Source: Verrucomicrobiota bacterium (GTDB lineage Bacteria; Verrucomicrobiota; Verrucomicrobiia; Verrucomicrobiales; Verrucomicrobiaceae). Taken from it: a DNA stretch of 55,364 nucleotides. The notes beneath the pieces were generated by a model that worked only from the letters and a program-made list of their open reading frames with translations, was not told the origin of the DNA and did not search any database. Made by a program: the position numbers and the translations under genes. The stretch spans positions 1 to 55,364 of the forward strand of contig JANYCZ010000072.1 in the NCBI GenBank assembly GCA_025360015.1, given 5' to 3'. This document shows, piece after piece, positions 48,973 through 55,364 of the stretch (positions are counted from its first letter, which is position 1; the number at the start of each line of letters is the position of its first letter).

Positions 48973-51873
48973 ATGAGACCCCTTTTCTGTGCCGCCTTGG
49001 CCCTGGCCGCTGTCACGCCCGTGTTTTCACAGGCTCCTAAGCCCGCACCACCGGCGGCTCCTGCAGCACCCGCAGTTCCCGGCGCTTTGAACATCCAGCA
49101 GGAGACGGAAGCTCTCATCAACGCCGCCAGCGCGCTCTTTGCCGAGGCCAAGTACCAGGAGGCCCTTTCCAAGCTCGCCGTCGCGAAGAAAAACCTCAAC
49201 AACAAGCCCTTCGAGAGCATCCTCTTCATGGAAGGTGCCTGCCACTACAATCTGAACGACTACCCGAAGGCGATCGCATCGCTGGAGGCCTACATCAAGG
49301 ACTTCCCTCAGGGCTCGGCCATCATTGACGTGCGCATGGCCCTCGGCCGTTCCTACATCGCCAGCAAGCAGGAAGACAAGGGCATCGAAGTCCTCACCGA
49401 CGTGGTGCGCAATTCACCGGAAAAAAAGGCCGAGGCCGGTCTCATCATTGCCGACACCCTCAGCAAGAAGGATCAGAAGGACAAGGCCATCGAAATCCTC
49501 ACCTCCGTGCTCGCAGACGGCATCCGCAGTGCGGAATCCATCCAGGCCGCCATGATGGCCGCCAACATCTACGTCAGCAGCGGCAAGCTCGATGAAGCCA
49601 CCGCCCTCATGGACAAGGTGCGCAACTTTGCCTCCGGCGGCGACAGCATCGCCCAGATGAACAACATCTACCTCAAGCTCGGGGACGAGATGATGGAAAA
49701 GAAGGCCTACAAGGAGGCCCTCGGTGCCTACCAGCTCGTGCGCAAGAAGGCTGAAATCTCCCGCATCCAGGCGGAGCAGGTGGTCAAGCTCCAGACCCAG
49801 CTCAAGACCGCCAAAGGCGTCCGCAAGGACGAGATCGAAACCAAGCTCAAGGCCAACCAGGAAATCATGGCCGAGATCGAGAAGCGCACCGACTACGATG
49901 CCTCCCTCTACTACCGTCTCGGCCGCTGCTATTTTGAAATGGGCTCTCCCAAAGAGGATGGTACCGCCGGTGATCCGTCCCGCCTCTGGCAGGCCGTTCT
50001 GGCCTTTGAAGTCATCGTCAATGACTTCAAGCAGTTCCCCCAGCGGGACAAGTGCATGTACGGTTTGATCACGGTCAACGCCGCCCTCAAACGCGTCAAG
50101 CAGGCCGGCGAGCTGTGCGAGAAGTTCATCGAGACCTTCCCGGACAGCGACATGGTCGGCGAAGTGTCGATGATGGCCGGCATGATCTACTATCAAAACA
50201 AGCAGCTCCGCGAAGCGGTCGGTGCTTGGAAAAAGGCCCTGTCCTACCCCAAGGCCGACAAAGAACGCCTGAACTTCCTCATTGGCAGCGTGCAGTTTGA
50301 AATGCAGAGCTTCGACGAAGGCCGCCAGACCTATGAGACGCTGATTCAGACCTACCCGCAGACCATCTACAAGGACGATGTCCAGTACCGCATCGCCCTG
50401 ACCTACTTCTATCAGAACGACTTCAAGAGCGTCAACAAGGCCCTCAAGACCTACATCAAGGAGAATCCCAAGGGCTCCTACGTGGTGGATGCACGCTACC
50501 GCCTCGCATTCATTGATTTCCAGGGCGGCGACAAAAAATCGGCGGAAGCCCAGTTGCTGAGCATTGCCAAAGATTCCCCGAACGATCAGAACATCGGCCA
50601 GGTGCACGCCCTCCTCGGCGACATCTACAATCAGCGCGCCGATTATGAAAATGCGATGATTCAGTTCGGCTCAGCCGTGGACAAAGCGAAGACCGATGAC
50701 GTGCTCAAGTACGCCATGGATCAGGTCACAGATCTCTACGTCGGGGCCAACAAGTGGAAAGAACTGGCCGACATGTGGCAGCGGTACTACAACACCAACA
50801 AGGACGACGACGACCTTGCCCTTAAAGCCATTCTCTGGATCAGCCGTGCCTACATCAAGGAAGGCAAGATCGAGGAGGCCAAGAAGCTGCTGGCCGAACA
50901 CATCAAGACCCGCATCCCGATGGTCGCCAATCAGCAGGTCGAAGGCTTGATCCAGCAGCTCGTCACGATTAGCGCGCCCAAACGCCGCCGCGCCGCCGCC
51001 CCAGTGGTGACCCCTCCGCCAGCGGACGGAGCAGCAGCCCCCGCCCCGGCTCCCGCTCCAGCCGTTGCACCCGCGCCGGAAGTCACCTTTGAAAGCGTTG
51101 AAAAGCAGCTCGAAGAGCTGCTGACCCCGCCGCAGGCGGCCATGAATGGCACCGCCCAGATGCGCATTCTCTTTGCCAAGGCCTGGCTGGCCAAGACCAT
51201 GAAACTGCCTGACAAGGCCGAGAAGTTTCTCACCATCATCATCGAAGTGGCCAAACCGGCCGACCTCAGCCCCATGCTTCTCGCCATGGTGGGTGATGCC
51301 GCCCGCAAAAAAGGCGATCTGGAAAAGGCCAACGGCTGCTATGTCCGCCTCAGAGACGTCTATAAAGACAGCGAATTCTCGGACGGTGCTCCCGTCGGCC
51401 TCGCGGAGATCGCCTTTGAAAAGGGCGAGTATGACAAGGCGCTGGAACTCTTCCGCGATGCCCTGAACAACTATCCCGGCAGCTCCCATGTGATGGATGC
51501 CACCCAAGGAGAAGCCAAGTCGCTCGTTAAGCTCAAGAAATATGACGAAGCCAAGAAGCTCTTCGAACAGATCTCCAACACCAAGGAGTGGCGCGGCCAC
51601 GCCACGGCCAATGGCCTGCGCATGCTGGGTGAGATTGAGGCCCTCCAGGGCAAGCACGAGGCCGCCATCGCCTACTTCCAGCGCGTCTTCATCGCCCACC
51701 AGAAATGGAAGGATGAAATGGCCAAAGCATACATCGGCTGCGCCAAGTCGTTCATCGCCCTCGGCAAACGCGAAGAGGCCAAAAAGACGCTGCAGGAGAT
51801 GCTTGACCGCAAGGACCTGCAGACTCAGCCCGCAGAAATGAAAGAGGCTGAAAAACTCATCGCCACCCTGTGA
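48973..51873 (+). CDS. Large exported TPR protein, first gene of the ExbB/ExbD cluster
   Basis: A 966-residue protein with signal peptide MRPLFCAALALAAVTPVFS and an Ala/Pro-rich linker. It then has an array of TPR units, for example AEAKYQEALSKLAVAKKNL, YNLNDYPKAIASLEAYIKDFPQG, FDEGRQTYETLIQTYPQT and YDKALELFRDALNNYPGSSHV. A Pro/Ala-rich linker occurs near 715-740. The solenoid is suited to bind peptidoglycan or outer-membrane partners in the periplasm, as YbgF/CpoB or gliding-motility TPR proteins do. The frame is open 42 codons further upstream, but the chosen ATG opens the signal peptide. The second TPR gene follows 29 nt downstream. Confidence 0.88.
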   Translation: MRPLFCAALALAAVTPVFSQAPKPAPPAAPAAPAVPGALNIQQETEALINAASALFAEAKYQEALSKLAVAKKNLNNKPFESILFMEGACHYNLNDYPKAIASLEAYIKDFPQGSAIIDVRMALGRSYIASKQEDKGIEVLTDVVRNSPEKKAEAGLIIADTLSKKDQKDKAIEILTSVLADGIRSAESIQAAMMAANIYVSSGKLDEATALMDKVRNFASGGDSIAQMNNIYLKLGDEMMEKKAYKEALGAYQLVRKKAEISRIQAEQVVKLQTQLKTAKGVRKDEIETKLKANQEIMAEIEKRTDYDASLYYRLGRCYFEMGSPKEDGTAGDPSRLWQAVLAFEVIVNDFKQFPQRDKCMYGLITVNAALKRVKQAGELCEKFIETFPDSDMVGEVSMMAGMIYYQNKQLREAVGAWKKALSYPKADKERLNFLIGSVQFEMQSFDEGRQTYETLIQTYPQTIYKDDVQYRIALTYFYQNDFKSVNKALKTYIKENPKGSYVVDARYRLAFIDFQGGDKKSAEAQLLSIAKDSPNDQNIGQVHALLGDIYNQRADYENAMIQFGSAVDKAKTDDVLKYAMDQVTDLYVGANKWKELADMWQRYYNTNKDDDDLALKAILWISRAYIKEGKIEEAKKLLAEHIKTRIPMVANQQVEGLIQQLVTISAPKRRRAAAPVVTPPPADGAAAPAPAPAPAVAPAPEVTFESVEKQLEELLTPPQAAMNGTAQMRILFAKAWLAKTMKLPDKAEKFLTIIIEVAKPADLSPMLLAMVGDAARKKGDLEKANGCYVRLRDVYKDSEFSDGAPVGLAEIAFEKGEYDKALELFRDALNNYPGSSHVMDATQGEAKSLVKLKKYDEAKKLFEQISNTKEWRGHATANGLRMLGEIEALQGKHEAAIAYFQRVFIAHQKWKDEMAKAYIGCAKSFIALGKREEAKKTLQEMLDRKDLQTQPAEMKEAEKLIATL

Positions 51874-51902
51874 TTTTGACGCGAACCCTCCTCACGATTT
51901 CC

Positions 51903-52838
51903 ATGCACTCGTTCGCCCGCTTTTTGCTCGTCTTCGCCGTTGTCGCCGCCGGCTCCGCCTTTGGCCAGGCCATCGTCCTCAAGGACGGCAACCGCGTCTT
52001 CTCCTCCGAGTTTTCGATCAGTCCAGAAGGCAAGATCGTCCGCACCATTCAGATCGGTGAAAACAAGGCCACCACCATTCTCGACAAAAAGAACATCGAC
52101 TCACTGGAGTGGCCCTATCCTGCTGAACTCACGGAATCCGCCGACCTGCTGGCCAAAGGCAAGACCGACGAAGCCATTGCCGTGCTGAAAAAAGGCCGTG
52201 ACTTCTTCGAGCACTTTGAAGGCATCGAAGGGAACTGGTATGTCGACATCTATTTCGCCTACATCGAAGCCTTGAACCAGGGCGGCAAATTCGATGACGT
52301 CGTGAAATCCCTGCCTTCCCTGCGCGCCCTGAAGCTTACGGATGCGCAGAAGATGCGCCTCCGCATCATCCAGCTCGACATCGAGCGGCAGACCTCCTCC
52401 GATTACACCGGCGTTCTGGTGGAAGCCCAGGGCATCCTGAAGGAAACCGACGATTCCGCCATTGGCGCCTCCCTTTGGGCCCTCATCGCCGATGTTTATT
52501 CCCGGAAAAAGGATTATGAAAAGGCGCTGCTGGCTTATCTGCGCATCCCAGTGTTCTACGGTACTCAGATGCAGCGCGTGCCTGAGGCGGAGCTGAACGC
52601 CGCCAAGACCCTCATCAAGATGAAGCGCTATGAGGACGCCAACGCCTTCCTGGCCCGCATCACCGAATCCTATCCCGGCTCGCCCGTGGCTGAAACTGCC
52701 ACCAAGGAGAAAGCGGCCATTGCTGGAATGAAAAATGTCACCGATGAGGAGGCCGCCGCTGCCGCCGAAAAACCTGACGCAGCCAAGCCCAAGGACGGCG
52801 CACCCGCCAAACCCACCGAGTCCAAACCCAAAGCCTGA
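51903..52838 (+). CDS. Second exported TPR-like protein of the cluster
   Basis: A 311-residue protein with signal peptide MHSFARFLLVFAVVAAGSA. After a beta-rich start (AIVLKDGNRVFSSEFSI), helical repeats follow: LLAKGKTDEAIAVLKKGRDF, YSRKKDYEKALLAYLRIPVF and KMKRYEDANAFLARITESYPGSPV (TPR-like). The C-terminus is Ala/Pro/Lys-rich, charged and probably disordered. The frame also opens with a GTG that overlaps the previous stop as GTGA. The ATG at 51903 is preferred for its signal peptide. ExbB follows after 11 nt. Confidence 0.85.
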   Translation: MHSFARFLLVFAVVAAGSAFGQAIVLKDGNRVFSSEFSISPEGKIVRTIQIGENKATTILDKKNIDSLEWPYPAELTESADLLAKGKTDEAIAVLKKGRDFFEHFEGIEGNWYVDIYFAYIEALNQGGKFDDVVKSLPSLRALKLTDAQKMRLRIIQLDIERQTSSDYTGVLVEAQGILKETDDSAIGASLWALIADVYSRKKDYEKALLAYLRIPVFYGTQMQRVPEAELNAAKTLIKMKRYEDANAFLARITESYPGSPVAETATKEKAAIAGMKNVTDEEAAAAAEKPDAAKPKDGAPAKPTESKPKA

Positions 52839-52849
52839 ACCCTTTCCCC

Positions 52850-53713
52850 ATGCAAACCAACACTGCCACCATCATGACCCGCCACCTCCCCAACGGCCCT
52901 GCCCGCGCGTTCCTTTGCGTCCTGCTGGCCTTTGGCGTTTTTGCTTCCTTCAACATCTTTGCCCAGGAGCCTGCTCCTGCCGAGGGTGCTGCCGCTGCTG
53001 CCGAGCACGCGGGAGGCCACTCGCTCATCGAGCGCTTCATTGAAGGCGGCTGGGTCATGTATCCCATCACCGCCTGCTCCGTCGCCCTCGTTTGGCTCAC
53101 GGTCGATCTCTGGATGCGCACTGGCATCAAGAAAATGGCTCCTCCAGCCCAGGTCGCCCAGGTGCAGGATCTGTTCCGTGCCGGTGACTACGTCGGTGCC
53201 TACCAGTTCTGCAAAGGCAGCCCCTCCGCCTTCACCAACACCACCCGCGTCGCCCTCAGCTTCTTGGGAGACGGGCATGATGCCACCGAAGGCGCCCTGT
53301 TCTCCGAACTGAACAAGGCCAACGCCTCCATCCAGACCCGCATCAACTACCTTTCAGTGATCGGGGTTTGCACGCCCATGATCGGTCTGACCGGCACCGT
53401 GACCGGGATGATGAGCGCCTTCGCCACTCTGAAGACCAGCGGCGCGGGTGACCCCGCCAAGCTCTCCGGTGCTATCGGCGAGGTGCTCATCGCCACCGCC
53501 TCCGGTCTCTTCATCGCCGTTCCAGCGTTCATGTTCTTCTACTTCCTGCGCAACCGCCTCCAGGTTTCCATGAGCGGCCTTCAGGAAATCTGCACCGCGC
53601 TCTTCCGCAAGATGCCCTACCAGCACCTCAAGGACGCACACGTCGGCGAAGAAGAATTCTACGCCGCCATTCCCAACTGGGTGGCTGGCGAAGGTGCAGT
53701 GGCTGCGGCATAA
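52850..53713 (+). CDS. exbB: ExbB/TolQ/MotA-family proton channel protein
   Basis: A 287-residue inner-membrane protein. It has an N-terminal hydrophobic segment (about 19-38), a short Ala/Glu-rich linker, and then the ExbB core with membrane segments near 67-88, 169-190 and 212-235. The signature IGVCTPMIGLTGTVTGMMSAF and the GEVLIATASGLFIAVPAF segment are intact. It forms the stator with ExbD/TolR and uses proton flow to drive envelope partners. The extra N-terminal segment is longer than in E. coli ExbB and may be a cleaved signal or an extra anchor. A second ATG eight codons in (MTRHLPNG) is an alternative. It lies between TPR and ExbD genes. Confidence 0.92.
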   Translation: MQTNTATIMTRHLPNGPARAFLCVLLAFGVFASFNIFAQEPAPAEGAAAAAEHAGGHSLIERFIEGGWVMYPITACSVALVWLTVDLWMRTGIKKMAPPAQVAQVQDLFRAGDYVGAYQFCKGSPSAFTNTTRVALSFLGDGHDATEGALFSELNKANASIQTRINYLSVIGVCTPMIGLTGTVTGMMSAFATLKTSGAGDPAKLSGAIGEVLIATASGLFIAVPAFMFFYFLRNRLQVSMSGLQEICTALFRKMPYQHLKDAHVGEEEFYAAIPNWVAGEGAVAAA

Positions 53714-53767
53714 GGCTCCGGCTGCAAATCCTTTCCTCTAATTACAAACCCTTGACCTTCTAACACT

Positions 53768-54199
53768 ATGGGCGGCGGCGGCGGCGGTGGTGATGGCGAA
53801 CCGGAGTTTCAGATTGCTCCGATGATTGACGTGCTGTTGGTGTTGCTCATTTTCTTTATGAGCATCACCTCGGCGCAGGTGTTGAGCATCGACAAGGAGA
53901 TTCAACTCCCTGTCGCTGAAGATGCCAAGAAGAAGGAAAAGAATGTCATGAACGAGGCCGCGCTCAATGTGCGCTGGACCAACGGCAAGTCCGTCATTCT
54001 CTTTGAAAACAACGCTTATGAAAACGTCGAGCCGCTGGTGGAGAAACTGCGCGGTCGTCACGATGCCAACGCCAAGTATCGCGTTGTCATTCGGGGTGAC
54101 AAGCGTCTGCCCGCCATCGAAATTCAGAAGGTGATGAGCGTCGTTGCCCAGGCGGGGATCGACGACATCTCCTTCTCCGCTCTGAACCGCGCTCAATAA
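53768..54199 (+). CDS. exbD: ExbD/TolR protein 1
   Basis: A 143-residue single-span inner-membrane protein. After the unusual N-terminus MGGGGGGG, the ExbD motif FQIAPMIDVLLVLLIFF contains the proton-carrying Asp21. The periplasmic domain follows (VEPLVEKLRGRHDANAKYRVVIRGDKRLP). It should act with ExbB upstream. The Gly-rich leader before the core is odd. It is 54 nt after exbB and 18 nt before the second exbD. Confidence 0.93.
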   Translation: MGGGGGGGDGEPEFQIAPMIDVLLVLLIFFMSITSAQVLSIDKEIQLPVAEDAKKKEKNVMNEAALNVRWTNGKSVILFENNAYENVEPLVEKLRGRHDANAKYRVVIRGDKRLPAIEIQKVMSVVAQAGIDDISFSALNRAQ

Positions 54200-54217
54200 T
54201 CATAAATCTCTCGCCAC

Positions 54218-54697
54218 ATGTCTGCCCACGGCACAAAAAAGCCCCGCGAAATTGAATCCGAACAGGTCGCGGTCGGCTTCCAGATCGCACCCATGATTGA
54301 CGTCGTGTTCGTCATCATGCTTTTCTTCATGGTCATGGTCGGTTCCGTGAAGGTGGAGCGCGAACTCAAGAGCCAGCTCCCCGGTCTCGCCCCGCCCAGC
54401 GCGGATGCGCCGCAGGAAATGCCGGATGAAATTATCGTTGGCGTGGAGGAGTCCGGTGCCGTCACCCTTAATGAAGAGGAGTTTGACAGTGGGCGGCCCG
54501 ACAAGAAGCTGCCCACCTTCATTGATACTCTCAAGCGCCTCAAGCAGGAGGCGGACAACCGCAATGCCAAGGTCATCGTCACCATTCAGGCAGAGGAGCA
54601 GGCCGTCTACGAGCGTCTGATCGATGTCCTCAATGCCCTGGCAGTCGCCAAGATCGCCAACGTGACCTTCACTGTTGGCAGCGACGAAGGCTTCTAA
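54218..54697 (+). CDS. exbD: ExbD/TolR protein 2
   Basis: A 159-residue single-span protein. FQIAPMIDVVFVIMLFFMVMVG holds the proton-carrying Asp28. The periplasmic domain (EIIVGVEESGAVTLNEEEFDS, KVIVTIQAEEQAVYERLIDVLNAL) is longer than that of ExbD 1. Two different ExbD subunits beside one ExbB suggest a hetero-oligomeric stator like TolQ-TolR complexes with duplicated TolR. It has a 15-20-residue polar N-terminus in place of the Gly-rich one of ExbD 1. It is 84 nt upstream of the truncated repeat protein. Confidence 0.93.
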   Translation: MSAHGTKKPREIESEQVAVGFQIAPMIDVVFVIMLFFMVMVGSVKVERELKSQLPGLAPPSADAPQEMPDEIIVGVEESGAVTLNEEEFDSGRPDKKLPTFIDTLKRLKQEADNRNAKVIVTIQAEEQAVYERLIDVLNALAVAKIANVTFTVGSDEGF

Positions 54698-54781
54698 GCC
54701 GGTTTTTTCATTCAATTGGTTTCCATTGCCCCCCAATAAAGGGCTGGCGGCTTCGTCCTGTACTCTGAAAAGCACTTCTTC

Positions 54782-55364
54782 ATGAACCCGTCGCAGCCTG
54801 GAACCCCGCAGAATCCGCAGCCCCCGCCAGCGCATCCCGGCACCACCCAGCCCCTGCCGCACGGCTACCCACCGCCCCAGGGCTATCCCCCGCAGATGCC
54901 CGGCTATCCGCAGGGCTATCCTGCGCCGCAGGGTTATCCGCCCCAGATGCCCGGCTATCCGCAGGGCTATCCTCCCCAGATGCCGCAGGGGTACCCGCCG
55001 CAGATGCCAGGCTATCCTCAGGGTTACCCCGCGCCGCAAGGCTACCCCCCGCAGATGCCGGGCTACCCTCAGGGCTATCCTCCTCAGATGCCCGGCTATC
55101 CGCCCGGCTACATGCCGCAGATGCCCATGCCGGCCATGCCGCCGCCGCCCGTGCCTTCCACCGGCACCGTCCCTGCCGCGCCCCGGCCCGTCAGCGCCGC
55201 TGTTCCTGTGCCTGCGGCAGTTCCAGCCATGCCTGTCCCCGCTAGTGCCGCACCCAGGTCTCTCACCCCCAGCTCGCCGGTGGCTTTGATCATCGCTGCG
55301 ACCGATGAGTCCGGCGCGCCCGTACTGATCGAGCATCACGACGGCGAAGTGTATCATCCGCCCG
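54782..55364 (+). CDS. Pro/Gly/Tyr/Gln-rich repeat protein, truncated at the window edge
   Basis: The frame is open to the window end (194 codons), with no stop seen. The first half is made of tandem units such as GYPPQMPGYPQGYPAPQ, a low-complexity array. Then come a Pro/Ala/Val-rich segment and the start of a more ordered part (SSPVALIIAATDESGAPVLIEHHDGEVYHP), so a folded C-terminal domain lies beyond the edge. The GYP-rich array may be a flexible spanning region, like the Pro-rich stretch of TonB, which would fit an ExbB/ExbD partner. That is inference. The repeated codons vary, so this is not a recent slippage artefact. No Shine-Dalgarno sequence is visible. Confidence 0.75.
   Translation, partial: MNPSQPGTPQNPQPPPAHPGTTQPLPHGYPPPQGYPPQMPGYPQGYPAPQGYPPQMPGYPQGYPPQMPQGYPPQMPGYPQGYPAPQGYPPQMPGYPQGYPPQMPGYPPGYMPQMPMPAMPPPPVPSTGTVPAAPRPVSAAVPVPAAVPAMPVPASAAPRSLTPSSPVALIIAATDESGAPVLIEHHDGEVYHPP

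Noticed and set aside
1..55364. tRNA, rRNA or CRISPR
   Set aside because: I read both strands for tRNA T-loop and acceptor patterns and for regularly spaced repeats and found none. A covariance search was not possible.

Overview
The window is about 55 kb of GC-rich bacterial chromosome. It most resembles a verrucomicrobial genome (Verrucomicrobiaceae, Prosthecobacter-like). The inference rests on a very long autotransporter-type beta-strand repeat protein with a PEP-CTERM tail, many secreted hydrolases (esterases, a sialate O-acetylesterase, a ceramidase-like/LamG protein), a GYF_2/DUF4190 protein, ExbB/ExbD genes flanked by TPR genes, and start codons that mostly lack a Shine-Dalgarno sequence. 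I saw no tRNA, rRNA, CRISPR array, prophage or plasmid backbone.

Layout. 0.4-8.5 kb: a minus-strand run ParA-like ATPase, radical SAM protein, hybrid histidine kinase, divergent from a SWIM/SNF2 helicase whose coding region contains an in-frame REP-type palindrome. 8.6-16.5 kb: minus-strand genes for a small conserved protein, an esterase, the potassium transporter Kup, a ceramidase-like/LamG protein, a sialate O-acetylesterase and a second esterase. 16.6-21.4 kb: type II NADH dehydrogenase, a secreted protein, a two-gene TIR/deoxyribosyltransferase-like module and a secreted protein with TPR-like helices. 21.5-25.5 kb: an isolated EF-G paralogue with a structured leader and an intrinsic terminator, then two head-to-head pairs of small protein plus nucleotidyltransferase. 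25.6-34.4 kb: gnd, a GYF/DUF4190 membrane protein, an amidohydrolase, a PQQ-type beta-propeller, a coiled-coil membrane protein, serA and a small secreted repeat protein. 34.6-39.4 kb: the giant PEP-CTERM protein. 39.4-45.5 kb: a repeat-rich spacer, a double hydrolase, a TolB-like propeller and a REP-associated tyrosine transposase (RAYT). 45.6-48.7 kb: a zinc-ribbon-like membrane protein, a BNR-type protein and an ABC ATPase. 49.0 kb to the end: an operon-like run of two TPR proteins, ExbB, two ExbD proteins and a truncated Pro/Gly/Tyr/Gln-rich protein.

How the parts relate. The secreted hydrolases, propellers and PEP-CTERM protein suggest a polymer-degrading, exopolysaccharide-handling lifestyle. 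gnd and serA are housekeeping genes. The last cluster looks like a proton-motive-force-driven envelope machine with dedicated periplasmic TPR partners. Several dispersed palindromes carry a 5' GTAG foot, as RAYT substrates do, and a RAYT gene lies in the same window. One such repeat lies inside the helicase gene and another supplies the end of the giant gene. The least described candidates for new biology are the TIR-like pair, the divergent nucleotidyltransferase modules, the ExbB/ExbD/TPR cluster and the GTAG palindromes.
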